64,000 bases of DNA from Dongia mobilis (GTDB lineage: Bacteria; Pseudomonadota; Alphaproteobacteria; Dongiales; Dongiaceae). Of this stretch, positions 25,129 to 34,873 are shown piece after piece. A program made the position numbers and the translations under genes. The stretch spans positions 1 through 64,000 of the forward strand of contig NZ_SNYW01000002.1 in the NCBI RefSeq assembly GCF_004363235.1, read 5' to 3'. Under the pieces are notes generated by a model. It had not been told where the DNA came from. It ran no database searches and worked only from the letters and a program-made list of their open reading frames with translations. Each line of letters starts with the position of its first letter. The stretch's first letter is position 1.

Positions 25129-27060
25129 TTAAACGGCACGATCGAGCGGCGAGCGCGCCTCCTCGGCAAGCACCCGGACCGCCTCGTCGAGGGGCAAGGT
25201 TTTCTGTCCTTCCTCACCCAGACGGCGGATGGCGACGGTCCCCGCTTCCTCGTCCCGCTTGCCGACCGCGATGATCGCGGGGATCTTGGCCAGGCTGTGC
25301 TCGCGGACCTTGTAGTTGATCTTCTCGTTGCGGCCGTCGAATTCCGTCACCAGACCGGCCCGGCGCAGCGCAGCCACCACCTTTTCCGCATAGGGGTTGC
25401 AGTCCGAGACGATCGAGCACACCACGGCTTGCGTCGGCGCCAGCCAGAGCGGGAACTTGCCGGCGTGGTGTTCGATCAGGATGCCGACAAAGCGTTCCAG
25501 TGAGCCGAAGATGGCGCGGTGCAGCATGACCGGCCGGTGCTTCTGCCCGTCCTCGCCGATATAGGAGGCATCCAGCCGCTCCGGCAGCACGAAATCGCAT
25601 TGCAGCGTGCCGCATTGCCAGTCGCGGCCGATGGTGTCGCGCAGCACGAATTCGAGCTTCGGCCCATAAAAGGCGCCCTCGCCCGGATTGAGCGTGAACT
25701 GGAGGCCGGCGGCCGTCGTCGCGGTCTTGAGCGCTTCCTCGGCCTTGTCCCAGATGGCATCCGACCCGGCGCGCTTTTCCGGCCGGTCGGAGAACTTCAC
25801 CCGCACGTCCTCGAAGCCGAAATCCTTGTAGACCGAGAGCAGGAAATCGCAGAACGCCCTGGTCTCGTCAACGATCTGGTCCTCGGTGCAGAAGATATGC
25901 GCGTCATCCTGGGTGAAGGCGCGCACCCGCATGATGCCGTGCAGCGCCCCGGACGGCTCGTTGCGGTGGCAGGCGCCGAATTCCGCCATGCGGATCGGCA
26001 GGTCGCGATAGCTCTTCAGCCCCTGGCGGAAGATCTGCACATGACCCGGGCAGTTCATCGGCTTCAGGGCCAGCTGCTTGGTCTTGTCCTCGTCATCCTC
26101 GATGACGAACATCGCCTCGCGGAACTTCTCCCAATGCCCCGATTTTTCCCAGAAGGAGCGGTCGAGGATCTGCGGCGTCTTCACTTCCTGATAGCCGTTC
26201 TGCTCCAGCCGCCGCCGGATATAGCTCTCGAGGCTGCGATAGAGGCGCCAGCCGCGCGGATGCCAGAAGATCGAGCCCACCGCCTCTTCCTGCTGGTGGA
26301 ACAGGTCCATCTCGCGCCCCAGGCGGCGATGGTCGCGCTTCTCCGCTTCTTCCAGCTGGTGGAGATAGTCCTTGAGCTGCTTCTCGTCGGCCCAGGCCGT
26401 GCCATAGACGCGCTGCAATTGCGGGTTCCTGGCATCGCCCCGCCAATAGGCGCCGGCCACCTTCATCACTTTGAAGGCCTTGCCGAGCTTGCCGGTGGAG
26501 GGGAGATGCGGCCCCGTGCAGAGGTCGAACCACTTGCCCTGGTGATAGAGCGAGATCTCCTCATCGGCCGGGATTTCGTTCACCCATTCCGCCTTGAAGC
26601 TTTCGCCCAGCGCCTTGAACCGTTTCACGGCCTCGTCGCGCGACACCACCTCGCGCGTGATCGCCTCGTCGCGGTCGACGATCTCCTTCATGCGCTGTTC
26701 GATCGCCTGGAAATCCTCCGGCGTGAACGGCTCGGCGCGATGGAAGTCGTAATAGAAGCCCGTCTCCGTCGCCGGCCCGAAGGTGATCTGGGTGCCGGGA
26801 TAGAGCTCCTGCACCGCCTCGGCCATCACATGGGCGGCGTCGTGGCGGATGAGGTCGAGCGCATCGGGATGGGTTCGGGTGACGATCTCGACCTGCGCAT
26901 CCTTGGTGATGACGGTCGCAAGGTCGCGGACCTTGCCGTCGAACTTGATGGCGAGGGCGGCCTTGGCCAGGCCAGGCCCGATGGCAGCGGCGAGCTCGGC
27001 GCCGGAAACCGGCCCCGGGAACGCGCGCTTGGCGCCGTCGGGCAGCGTGATCGTCAGCAT
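25129..27060 (-). CDS. thrS: Threonyl-tRNA synthetase
   Basis: A 643-residue class II synthetase. An N-terminal TGS domain ([14 protein letters not shown]) is followed by the editing domain with [10 protein letters not shown] (about residues 72-81). The catalytic core has [10 protein letters not shown] (zinc Cys and motif 2 region), [20 protein letters not shown] and the motif 3 region [13 protein letters not shown]. The C-terminal anticodon-binding domain starts near [14 protein letters not shown] 27060 has AAGGAAG about 3 nt upstream and begins the TGS domain; an alternative start 5 codons upstream lacks this. Followed by infC. Confidence 0.97.
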   Translation of the reverse strand: MLTITLPDGAKRAFPGPVSGAELAAAIGPGLAKAALAIKFDGKVRDLATVITKDAQVEIVTRTHPDALDLIRHDAAHVMAEAVQELYPGTQITFGPATETGFYYDFHRAEPFTPEDFQAIEQRMKEIVDRDEAITREVVSRDEAVKRFKALGESFKAEWVNEIPADEEISLYHQGKWFDLCTGPHLPSTGKLGKAFKVMKVAGAYWRGDARNPQLQRVYGTAWADEKQLKDYLHQLEEAEKRDHRRLGREMDLFHQQEEAVGSIFWHPRGWRLYRSLESYIRRRLEQNGYQEVKTPQILDRSFWEKSGHWEKFREAMFVIEDDEDKTKQLALKPMNCPGHVQIFRQGLKSYRDLPIRMAEFGACHRNEPSGALHGIMRVRAFTQDDAHIFCTEDQIVDETRAFCDFLLSVYKDFGFEDVRVKFSDRPEKRAGSDAIWDKAEEALKTATTAAGLQFTLNPGEGAFYGPKLEFVLRDTIGRDWQCGTLQCDFVLPERLDASYIGEDGQKHRPVMLHRAIFGSLERFVGILIEHHAGKFPLWLAPTQAVVCSIVSDCNPYAEKVVAALRRAGLVTEFDGRNEKINYKVREHSLAKIPAIIAVGKRDEEAGTVAIRRLGEEGQKTLPLDEAVRVLAEEARSPLDRAV

Positions 27061-27179
27061 GACTTCCTTCTGCAAATGGCTGTTTTTGACCGATTCCGGG
27101 GCAAATTCGCCCGGAACCGCGGGACTTTAGGGGGATTCCGGGGCGTGTCAAGGCAAGCCGGACGAAGAATGGCCCGACT

Positions 27180-28592
27180 TCACGCCGCCAGCGGCAGACT
27201 GAGGGTGAATTTGGCGCCGCCGCCGGGATTGTCATCGATCTCGAGCCGCGCCTGGTGGGTCTCGGCGATGCGGTGAGCGATGGCGAGGCCCAATCCGGCG
27301 CCGCCGGCGCGGCTGTCGCGCTTCTTGTACTCGCCCTGCCAGAAGCGCTCGAACAGGCGGTGGCGCTCCTGCGGCGGAATGCCGGGCCCGCGATCGGCGA
27401 CGGTGACGCTGCCGGCGGGATCGACCGCGATCTCGACCTCGGTTCCTTCCGGCGTGAAGCGCAGCGCGTTCTCGACCAGGTTGCGCAGGGCTTGGTGGAT
27501 GGCATCCTTGTTGCCGCGCACGATCACCGGCTGCTCGGCGCCGCTGACGCCGACATCGCGGTGGAGGCGGATGGCCAGCGGCGCAAAGAGCGCGGCGAGG
27601 TCGACCGCGATCTCGGAAAGATCGGTCGTCTCCTTCGGGTCGACGGTCATGGATTGCAGCTGCGCCACGAGGAGAAGCTGGTTGACGAGGCGCGTCATGC
27701 GCGCGACGTCGCTTTTCAGCGTGTCGGTTGCCACCTGGCGCGGCAGGGTATCGAGATGCGCAGCGAGGATGGTGAGCGGCGTGCGGAGCTCATGGGCGGC
27801 ATCGGCCAGGAAGGCGCGCTGGGCCTGGAAGCCGCGGTCGAGGCGGTCGAGGGCGCTGTTGATGGCGAGCACCGGCTGCTGCAATTCGGTCGGCAGGTCG
27901 TTGAGCGGCAGGCGCAGGCTGGTCTGGTGCGGTCCGATGCGCGCGGCGCGGCGGCGCAGGTTTTCGAGCGGTCGCAGGGCCGAGCGCAGCGAAAGGGTCA
28001 GCGCCGCCACCAGCACGATGAGCAGCGGAATGCCGACCGGCACGAACTCGCCCAGCCATTCGTCGACCAGGGCATAAAGGCCGGAATCGGTCGGCGTCAG
28101 CACCTGGATCACCTGCAGGATGGCGCGCCGGCCCTCGATCCTGACGGCGCGCGAGATCAGGTAATAGCTGTTCTTGGAGGCGGGATCGAGCCACCAGGAC
28201 ATGTTGGTGGCACCGGGCGGCAGGTTGGCGAGGCCGTCCGGCACCCCGCGCCGGTCGATCGCCGAGAGCATGGCGGCATCGCCGGCGCGGCGGATTTCGC
28301 TGCCATCCGGCCAGCGCAGCACGAAGGAGACGATGGCCGGCAATTGGGCCGGGTCCACCGACCAGACGCCGTCCGATTCCTCGCGCACATAGTCGCGCAG
28401 GCTTTCGAAATTGCGCAGCAGGCTTTCATCGGGAATCTCGGTGTCGTCGGCCTGGGAGATCAGGAAGGTGGCAAGGCCGGAGGCGAAGAAGGCAAAGACG
28501 AAGACCGCCAGCAGGCGCACGGCGAGGCGCGCCTGCAACGAGGCGCTGCGCGGCCGGGGGGCGGCGTGCCGGGATTGTGCCTGGGGTGCCAT
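27180..28592 (-). CDS. Two-component sensor histidine kinase
   Basis: A 470-residue inner-membrane kinase. One membrane segment (about residues 24-46), a periplasmic sensor of about 130 residues, a second segment (about 186-206), and a HAMP-like linker lead to the HisKA domain with phospho-acceptor His267 in AHELRTPL. The ATPase domain shows NLVENALRFTP (N box), DRGPGIP (G1) and GAGLGLAIAHRI (G2). The domain order is that of QseC/PmrB-type kinases. It is 69 nt downstream of its response-regulator gene. The signal is unknown. Confidence 0.93.
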   Translation of the reverse strand: MAPQAQSRHAAPRPRSASLQARLAVRLLAVFVFAFFASGLATFLISQADDTEIPDESLLRNFESLRDYVREESDGVWSVDPAQLPAIVSFVLRWPDGSEIRRAGDAAMLSAIDRRGVPDGLANLPPGATNMSWWLDPASKNSYYLISRAVRIEGRRAILQVIQVLTPTDSGLYALVDEWLGEFVPVGIPLLIVLVAALTLSLRSALRPLENLRRRAARIGPHQTSLRLPLNDLPTELQQPVLAINSALDRLDRGFQAQRAFLADAAHELRTPLTILAAHLDTLPRQVATDTLKSDVARMTRLVNQLLLVAQLQSMTVDPKETTDLSEIAVDLAALFAPLAIRLHRDVGVSGAEQPVIVRGNKDAIHQALRNLVENALRFTPEGTEVEIAVDPAGSVTVADRGPGIPPQERHRLFERFWQGEYKKRDSRAGGAGLGLAIAHRIAETHQARLEIDDNPGGGAKFTLSLPLAA

Positions 28593-28661
28593 GGCTGGAA
28601 CCTAGCCCCGGCCACCGGCTTTCGTCCACCGGCCATGCAACCATGCCCACCGGGCAACGGT

Positions 28662-29336
28662 TCAGTTGCGGTCCATCACCATATAGCCGACGCCGCGCAC
28701 GGTATGGAGGTTGATGTCGGCACCCAGCGTGGTGAGCTTCTTGCGCAGACGCGAAACCAGCACTTCGAGGGCGTTGGAGCCGACCTCGTCGGAAAAGCGG
28801 TAGAGCCCTTCCTCGATGGCGCCGCGGCTTACCACCTTGCCGGGACGCCTGAGCAGGATTTCCATGAGCGCCAGCTCGCGCCGGGTCAGCGTCACCGGCC
28901 GCTCGTCGATGAGGAAGCTGGGGCCGACGGTATCGAGACAGATATTGCCGAGGACGAGCTGCACGCCCAGCGCCGCCCCCGGGCGCCGCAGCAGCGCCTT
29001 CACCCGCGCCACCAATTCCTCCATGGCGAAGGGCTTGGCGAGGTAGTCGTCCGCCCCGGCATTGAGGCCGCCGACCCGGTCGGAAAGACCGTCGCGGGCG
29101 GTGAGGATGAGGACCGGCGTCTGGTCGCCGAGGGCGCGCCGCTGTTTCAGGAAATCGAGCCCGTCCCCGTCAGGCAGGCCGAGATCCAGGATCACCGCGT
29201 CGAAGCCGCCGGCATCGAGCGCCGCCTGGGCGGCGGCGAGGTCGCCGACCCGGTCGATGACGAAACCGGAATCGCCCAGCCCCTTTTCCAGGAACTCGGA
29301 CAGGCGGTCATTGTCTTCGATCAGCAGCAGGCGCAT
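28662..29336 (-). CDS. OmpR/PhoB-family response regulator
   Basis: A 224-residue regulator. The receiver domain has acidic residues at LLIEDND, the phospho-acceptor Asp51 in VILDLGLPDGD, and the conserved Lys in YLAKPF. The C-terminal winged helix ends in ALEVLVSRLRKKL and GVGYMV. ATG 29336 begins the conserved MRLLLIEDN; the frame extends upstream without similarity. Forms an operon with the kinase downstream and is divergent from hrpB. Confidence 0.94.
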   Translation of the reverse strand: MRLLLIEDNDRLSEFLEKGLGDSGFVIDRVGDLAAAQAALDAGGFDAVILDLGLPDGDGLDFLKQRRALGDQTPVLILTARDGLSDRVGGLNAGADDYLAKPFAMEELVARVKALLRRPGAALGVQLVLGNICLDTVGPSFLIDERPVTLTRRELALMEILLRRPGKVVSRGAIEEGLYRFSDEVGSNALEVLVSRLRKKLTTLGADINLHTVRGVGYMVMDRN

Positions 29337-29509
29337 CGGCGACTTCCGGACGGGTTGGCGCGGCTCGGATCTCCTCCGCAATGGTCACCCTCTTACGTTT
29401 TCCGTCTGACAGGAACCTGACAATGGGCGCATCGGCCCGGCTGCGCAAGGACCTGTCTGCAGCCGGGCCGCGGCTGGACAAGAACCGGGGCGGCCCTTAC
29501 ACCCCGGGC

Positions 29510-32014
29510 ATGTCCGCACCTGCCCCAGACGAACCGGCCGATCTGCCGATCACGCCCTTGCTGCCCGCCATCCGGGAGAGCCTGGCGCGGCAGCCCAATC
29601 TGGTCCTCGAAGCCCCGCCCGGGGCCGGCAAGACCACCTTGGTCCCGCTGGCCCTCCTCGCTGCAGCCCCGCCCGAGAACAGCTGGCGCGGCGACGGCCG
29701 TATCATTGTCCTCGAACCGCGGCGCCTGGCAGCACGGGGTGCGGCGCATCGACAGGCCGCCCTGCTCGGCGAAGCGGTCGGCGAACGCGTCGGCTATCGC
29801 GTGCGGCTTGACCGGAAGATTGGCCCGCGGACCCGGATCGAATGCGTCACCACTGGTCTTTTCCTGCGCCAGCTGCAGGGGGATCCCGGCCTCGAGGGCA
29901 TCGCCGCCATCCTGTTCGACGAATTCCACGAGCGCAGCGTCGATGCCGACCTCGCCCTCGCCTTTGCCCTCGAGGCGCAGGCCAGCCTCAGGCCGGATCT
30001 GCGCCTTGTCGTCATGTCGGCGACCCTCGATGGCGGCGCCATCCAGCGCCTGATGCCGGGTGCCGCGCGCCTTGCCAGCGAGGGCCGCGCCTTTCCCGTC
30101 GCGACCCATCATCTGGGCGACGACAATGCGACCTGGATCGAGAAGCGCATGGCCGCCGCCATCCGCCAGGCGCTCGGCGAAACCAAGGGCGATGTGCTGG
30201 CCTTCCTGCCGGGCCTTGCCGAGATCCGCCGCACGGAACGCGAATTGGGGGCGATCGCCGGCACCGTGATCCTGCCGCTGCATGGCGACCTGCCCATGGC
30301 TGAACAGGACCGCGCTATCCGCCCCGACGGCCAGGGCCGGCGCAAGATCGTGCTCGCCACCAGCATCGCGGAAAGCTCGCTCACCATTGCCGGCATCACC
30401 TGTGTTGTCGATAGCGGCCTGCGCCGGGTGGCGCGATTCGACCCCGCCACCGGCATGACACGCCTGGTGACAACCAGGGTGTCGCTGGCGAACGCGGACC
30501 AAAGGCGCGGCCGTGCCGGGCGATTGGGGCCCGGCACCTGCTATCGGCTGTGGAGCGCCAACAGCGAACGCGCGCTGAGCGCGCAGCCGGTGCCGGAAAT
30601 CCTCGAAGTGGATCTGGCGCCGCTGGCGCTGGAGCTTGCCGCCTGGGGCATCGAGGATGCGGGGTCTCTCGCCTTGCTCGATCCGCCGCCGGCGGGTGCG
30701 CTTGCCCAGGCGCGCGAATTGCTGCGCGAGCTGGGTGCCCTCGATACCGCCCATCGCATCACCGCCCATGGCCGGGCGATGGCGGAACTGGGCATGCATC
30801 CGCGCCTCGCCCATATGCTGATTGCCGCCAAGATGCGCGGCCTCGGCGCGCTCGCCTGCGACATCGCCGCTATCTTGAGCGAGCGCGATCTCATCGCCGG
30901 CCATGCGCGCAGCGCCGATCTCGGCGAGCGCCTCATGCTGCTGGAAAGCCAAGGCGGCGATCGCGCGGCGCGGGAGCGCATCAGGCAATCGGCCCGCGAC
31001 TGGCGACGGCAGATAAATGTGGCGGCGGACGAAGCCCGGCCGCGTTCGGCGGCGGGCAGCGTGGTGGCGCTGGCCTATCCCGACCGCCTCGCGCAGCAGC
31101 GCGGCGGGAGCGGTCATTACCGCCTGGCTTCCGGACGCGGCGCGATCCTCAGCGAGAGCGATCCCCTGGCCCGGGAGCCCTACCTCGCCGTGGCGACCCT
31201 CGATGCCGGCGCCACCGAGGCGCGCATCTATCTCGCCGCTCCCATTGCCCTCGCCGAGATCGAAGCGGATTTCGAGGCCCTCATCGTGACGCGCGACAAT
31301 GTCGCCTGGAACGGCCGCGCGGAAGCGGTGGAAGCCAGGCGCGAACGGCGCCTGCTCGCCCTCGTGCTGGAGGAAAAGCCGCTGCAGAAGCCGGACCCGG
31401 GCCTCGCCCGCGCCGCCATGCTGGCAGGCATCCGGCAGATGGGCCTGCATGTGCTGCCCTGGAACGATGGCGCGCTGAACCTCCGCGCCCGCGTCGCGTT
31501 CTTGCGGCAGGCGCTACCTGAAGAAAGCTGGCCGGACTGGTCGGATAGCGCCCTCCTCGCCACGCTCGAGGTCTGGCTGGCACCGCAGCTCGACGGCGTG
31601 ATGCGCCGCGCCCATCTTGCCCGGCTCGATCTCCACGCCGCCCTTATCGATGCGCTCGGCTGGCAGCAGCGCCAGGCGCTCGACAGGCTGGCGCCCACCC
31701 ATCTCGCCGTGCCCTCGGGCTCACGGGTGGCGCTCGATTACAGCGATCCGGCGCGGCCCGTTCTCGCCGTGCGCCTGCAGGAGATGTTCGGCGCCACCGA
31801 AACGCCGCGCGTGGCCGGCGGGCGCGTGCCGGTCCTCCTGCATCTGCTCTCGCCGGCGCGGCGCCCGGTGCAGGTAACGCAGGATCTGGCCAGCTTCTGG
31901 ACCGGCTCCTACAAGGCGGTGAAGGCCGATTTGAAGGGCCAATATCCGAAGCATTACTGGCCCGACGACCCGCTGATCGCCGAACCGACGGCCCGGGCCA
32001 AGCCGCGGCGATGA
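29510..32014 (+). CDS. hrpB: ATP-dependent helicase HrpB
   Basis: An 834-residue DEAH-box helicase-like protein, matching HrpB length. Motif I is PPGAGKTTLVPLAL, motif II is FDEFHER (a DEFH variant normal for HrpB), motif III is MSATLD, and motif VI is QRRGRAGR. The HA2-like and HrpB C-terminal domains follow, with LDYSDPARPVLAVRLQEMFG and YPKHYWPDDP at the end. ATG 29510 precedes the family N-terminus; upstream in-frame starts give low-complexity sequence overlapping the divergent promoter. The cellular role of HrpB is poorly known. Confidence 0.93.
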   Translation: MSAPAPDEPADLPITPLLPAIRESLARQPNLVLEAPPGAGKTTLVPLALLAAAPPENSWRGDGRIIVLEPRRLAARGAAHRQAALLGEAVGERVGYRVRLDRKIGPRTRIECVTTGLFLRQLQGDPGLEGIAAILFDEFHERSVDADLALAFALEAQASLRPDLRLVVMSATLDGGAIQRLMPGAARLASEGRAFPVATHHLGDDNATWIEKRMAAAIRQALGETKGDVLAFLPGLAEIRRTERELGAIAGTVILPLHGDLPMAEQDRAIRPDGQGRRKIVLATSIAESSLTIAGITCVVDSGLRRVARFDPATGMTRLVTTRVSLANADQRRGRAGRLGPGTCYRLWSANSERALSAQPVPEILEVDLAPLALELAAWGIEDAGSLALLDPPPAGALAQARELLRELGALDTAHRITAHGRAMAELGMHPRLAHMLIAAKMRGLGALACDIAAILSERDLIAGHARSADLGERLMLLESQGGDRAARERIRQSARDWRRQINVAADEARPRSAAGSVVALAYPDRLAQQRGGSGHYRLASGRGAILSESDPLAREPYLAVATLDAGATEARIYLAAPIALAEIEADFEALIVTRDNVAWNGRAEAVEARRERRLLALVLEEKPLQKPDPGLARAAMLAGIRQMGLHVLPWNDGALNLRARVAFLRQALPEESWPDWSDSALLATLEVWLAPQLDGVMRRAHLARLDLHAALIDALGWQQRQALDRLAPTHLAVPSGSRVALDYSDPARPVLAVRLQEMFGATETPRVAGGRVPVLLHLLSPARRPVQVTQDLASFWTGSYKAVKADLKGQYPKHYWPDDPLIAEPTARAKPRR

Positions 32015-32030
32015 GCACATTTTCTCAATT

Positions 32031-32042
32031 GTCATCCCCCGC
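32031..32042. repeat. Dispersed 12-mer, copy 1
   Basis: GTCATCCCCCGC occurs here and at 35535-35546, both just after a rightward gene. Similar GTCATCCCCGC elements are common dispersed intergenic repeats in proteobacteria. Two copies in the window only, so the repeat-family call is tentative. Confidence 0.4.
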
Positions 32043-32094
32043 GGAGGCGTGGGAACCACGAGTTGCTCTCTACAAGTCGCGCTGAAATTCGTGT

Positions 32095-32117
32095 ATGGCC
32101 CGCCTGAAGCGGGCCAT
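32095..32117 (+). terminator. Hairpin downstream of hrpB
   Basis: ATGGCCCGC (32095-32103), 5-nt loop CTGAA, and GCGGGCCAT (32109-32117) form a perfect 9-bp stem 80 nt after the hrpB stop. No U-run follows. It may be a REP-like palindrome or a weak terminator. Confidence 0.5.
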
Positions 32118-32211
32118 CACACAAAAGCAGACGAGAACTGGCGCGTGCATTGCGCCCTACCCTTGCCGCATTCCCCCGCCAATGCTACGCCCGCGGGCAA
32201 AGGAGCAATCC

Positions 32212-33270
32212 ATGTACAGCGAATCCGATCTGCAATCGGCGGTCGATGCGGGCATCCTGCCGGCCGAAACCGCCGAGGCCTTCCGCAACCACGTCGCCAG
32301 CCAGCGCGCGACACCGCTGGTCGACGAGGAGAATTTCCGCCTCTTGACCGGCTTCAACGACATCTTCGTGGTGATCGCGCTCGCCTTGCTGCTGGCCGCG
32401 ATCAGCTGGATCGGCAGTTCGGTGGCGCCGGCGCTGGGCTCCTTCCTGGTGGCGGTGGCGAGCTGGGGCTTGGCCGAATTCTTCACGCGGCGGCGTCGCA
32501 TGGCGCTGCCCAGCATCGTATTGCTGCTGACTTTCGTCGGCAGCGTCGCCAGCGCCGGCCTCGATGTTCTGTCGCCGACCGAATCGGGCTGGCTGATGCT
32601 GGACTGGGTAAATTCGCTCCCGGCAACCACCGTCGCCGGCACGGGTCTGGCCGTCGCGATCGCCGCCGCGGCGCATTGGTTCCGCTTCCGCGTGCCCATT
32701 ACCATCGCGGCCGGCGCGGTGGCCGTCATCCTGCTGCTGATCTCGCTGCTGCTGATCCTGGTCCCGGCTCTGCATGATCAATTGGGCTGGCTGGCCTTCG
32801 CCGGCGGCATCGCCCTCTTCGCCTTAGCCATGCGCTGGGACATGGCTGATCGCACCCGCCAGTCGCGGCGCTCCGACGTCGCCTTCTGGCTGCACCTCGC
32901 GGCAGCGCCGATGATCGCCCATCCCGTCTTCGCTTCGCTCGGCGTCTTTGTCGGAAATGTCGGTACGCTCCAGGCGGTGGCGGTTGTCCTGCTCTATGCC
33001 CTCATCGCCATTGTCTCGCTGGCGATCGATCGCCGGGCACTTCTGGTCTCGTCGCTGGCCTATGTACTCTATGCCATCAGCGTCCTCTTCGAGACCTTCG
33101 GCGGGCTTGGCCCGAGTGCGGCATTGACCGCGCTCGTCATCGGCTCAGCCCTGCTGCTGCTCTCTGCCTTCTGGCACAAGGCGCGGCGCCTCGTCATGGC
33201 GCCCTTGCCGCAGGGGTTGAAGGACAAGTTGCCGGTGCTGGACCGCACGTTGCCAGCAAAAACGGCCTGA
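32212..33270 (+). CDS. Polytopic membrane protein (DUF2157-like)
   Basis: A 352-residue protein. A hydrophilic N-terminal segment (about residues 1-45, MYSESDLQSAVDAGILP) is followed by about ten hydrophobic membrane segments arranged in pairs. A basic loop RRRR lies near residue 90. The organisation recalls the DUF2157 family, but I cannot confirm it by eye. The start has a strong AAAGGAG 7 nt upstream. It converges on the aminotransferase, whose terminator lies directly after this stop. No function can be proposed from sequence. Confidence 0.72.
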   Translation: MYSESDLQSAVDAGILPAETAEAFRNHVASQRATPLVDEENFRLLTGFNDIFVVIALALLLAAISWIGSSVAPALGSFLVAVASWGLAEFFTRRRRMALPSIVLLLTFVGSVASAGLDVLSPTESGWLMLDWVNSLPATTVAGTGLAVAIAAAAHWFRFRVPITIAAGAVAVILLLISLLLILVPALHDQLGWLAFAGGIALFALAMRWDMADRTRQSRRSDVAFWLHLAAAPMIAHPVFASLGVFVGNVGTLQAVAVVLLYALIAIVSLAIDRRALLVSSLAYVLYAISVLFETFGGLGPSAALTALVIGSALLLLSAFWHKARRLVMAPLPQGLKDKLPVLDRTLPAKTA

Positions 33271-33303
33271 AAGAAAAACGCCCCCGGGTTCTCCCGGGGG
33301 CGT
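33271..33303 (-). terminator. Intrinsic terminator of the aminotransferase gene
   Basis: On the minus strand an 11-bp perfect GC-rich stem (33278-33288 with 33293-33303, 4-nt loop) is followed by TTTTTCTT. It sits 26 nt after the aminotransferase stop. On the plus strand no T-run follows, so it is directional for the leftward gene. Confidence 0.88.
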
Positions 33304-33328
33304 CATCGCCTAGCAAGACGTTCGGACT

Positions 33329-34780
33329 TTAGCCCTTGTAATGCCCCTCGGCCCTGAGATCGGCCATGGTCGCCTCGATGCCCTGGCGCAGCAGCGAGAC
33401 CAGTTCGTCCACCTCTTCCTTGCTGAGGGTCAGGGGCGGCGAGATGATGTTGAGCGCACCCAGGGGCCGCACGATCAAGCCTAAGCGCTCGCAATGGTCC
33501 GAGATGCGCTTGCCGATATTGACCTCTTCAGGGAAGTGGTCGCGCGTCGCCTTGTCCATCACGTTCTCGACGCACATCATGAAATTGTGGCCGCGCACAT
33601 TGCCGACGATGGGCAGCTCCAGCAGCGTGCCCAGCTGCTGCTCGAGATAGGGGCCCATCTTGCGCACATGGCCATTGAGGTCCTCGCGCTCCATCAGGGC
33701 GATGTTGGCAAGGGCCGCCGCGCAGGCGACCGGATGGCCGGAATAGGTATAGCCGTTGGTGAACCAGCCATCGGGATCCGCGGCACTCATGGCGTCATAG
33801 ATGCGTTCGGAGAAGATCACGGCGCCCAGCGGCTGGTAGCCGGAGGTGAGGCCCTTCGCCGTCACGATCATGTCGGGGACGATGCCGAAAACATCCTGGC
33901 TGGCAAAGAAATGGCCGAGGCGGCCGAAAGCCGTCACCACTTCGTCCGAGACATAGAGGATGTCGTGGCGGTGGCAGAGTTCCAGCGAGCGCTGGTGATA
34001 GCCCTTTGGCGGCACGATGACGCCGCCGGCGCCCATCACCGGCTCGGCGAAGAAGACGGCGATGTTGTCAGGTCCCACTTCCAGGATCTTCGCCTCCAGC
34101 TCGTCGATCAGATAGTCGCAGAATTGCTGCTCGCTCATGCCCTTGCCGATGCCGTTCGGCAGCACTTCATGCGCCCGGTAGAAGTTCGGCGATGAAACGT
34201 GATGCACCAATCCTTCCACGAAGTGCAGATAGGGCGAGCGGTCGGCGGGACGGCCGGTGATCGAGCCGGTCAGATAGGTCGAGCCGTGATAGGCGTCGAC
34301 GCGGCTGATGATCTGCTTCTTCGACTTCTTGCCGCGCCTGGCGTGGTAGTAATGCGCGATGCGCACGGCGGTGTCGTTGGCGGTCGAGCCGCCGCAGGTG
34401 AAGAAGACCTTGTTGAGATCAGCGGGCGCCAACGAGGCGAGCTTCGCCGCCAGTTCCGCCGCCGGCACGTTGGTGGTATCGACGAAGGGGTTGAAGAAGG
34501 CCATGCGCAGGGCCTGGGCCGAGATCGCGTCGACGATTTCGCGCCGGCCATAGCCGATATTGACGCACCAGAGGCCGCCGATGCCGTCGAGATAGCGCTT
34601 GCCGGAGAGATCATAGACATAGGCGCCCTCGGCCCGCCCCATCACCAGCGAACCATCCTTCTTGAACGAGTCGAAATGGGTCCAGGGATGGACGAAATGG
34701 TCCTTGTCCTTCTGCCAGATATCCTTGGGATCGACCTGGTCCAGGCTGGCGATGGCAAGGTGGTTGGCAGGGCTGCCCAT
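33329..34780 (-). CDS. Class III (omega) aminotransferase
   Basis: A 483-residue PLP enzyme. Substrate-domain strings FDSFKKDGSLVMGRAEGAYV and DGIGGLWCVNIGYGRREI occur near the N-terminus. The phosphate-cup GGSTANDTAVRIAHYYH, cofactor Asp/Val region YVSDEVVTAFGRLG, and Schiff-base Lys in VTAKGLTSGYQPLGAVI (about residue 298) are clear. It resembles omega-amino acid:pyruvate and putrescine/taurine-type transaminases; donor not assignable. ATG 34780 has GGGAGAAAC upstream. It is divergent from a TetR gene with a perfect inverted repeat between, which probably controls it. Confidence 0.93.
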   Translation of the reverse strand: MGSPANHLAIASLDQVDPKDIWQKDKDHFVHPWTHFDSFKKDGSLVMGRAEGAYVYDLSGKRYLDGIGGLWCVNIGYGRREIVDAISAQALRMAFFNPFVDTTNVPAAELAAKLASLAPADLNKVFFTCGGSTANDTAVRIAHYYHARRGKKSKKQIISRVDAYHGSTYLTGSITGRPADRSPYLHFVEGLVHHVSSPNFYRAHEVLPNGIGKGMSEQQFCDYLIDELEAKILEVGPDNIAVFFAEPVMGAGGVIVPPKGYHQRSLELCHRHDILYVSDEVVTAFGRLGHFFASQDVFGIVPDMIVTAKGLTSGYQPLGAVIFSERIYDAMSAADPDGWFTNGYTYSGHPVACAAALANIALMEREDLNGHVRKMGPYLEQQLGTLLELPIVGNVRGHNFMMCVENVMDKATRDHFPEEVNIGKRISDHCERLGLIVRPLGALNIISPPLTLSKEEVDELVSLLRQGIEATMADLRAEGHYKG

Positions 34781-34807
34781 GATGTTTCTCCCGATTCCGC
34801 GCAATGG

Positions 34808-34840
34808 CGCTATAATTGGATAGAGAAAAATATTATAGTG
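34808..34840. promoter_or_regulatory. Probable TetR operator in the aminotransferase/tetR divergent promoter
   Basis: CTATAAT (34810-34816) and ATTATAG (34832-34838) are perfect inverted repeats with 15 bp between; one more C:G pair extends the dyad outside. The stretch is AT-rich and contains TATAAT-like -10 sequences on both strands. It lies 30-60 bp from both start codons, a usual place for a TetR operator. Confidence 0.6.
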
Positions 34841-34873
34841 GTTTCAAATTTACAGTCAATCCAGGAGATGCCG

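Noticed and set aside
27255-29420. 721-codon open frame opposite the two-component genes
   Set aside because: The minus strand carries an intact response regulator and kinase with all motifs; this is an antisense shadow.
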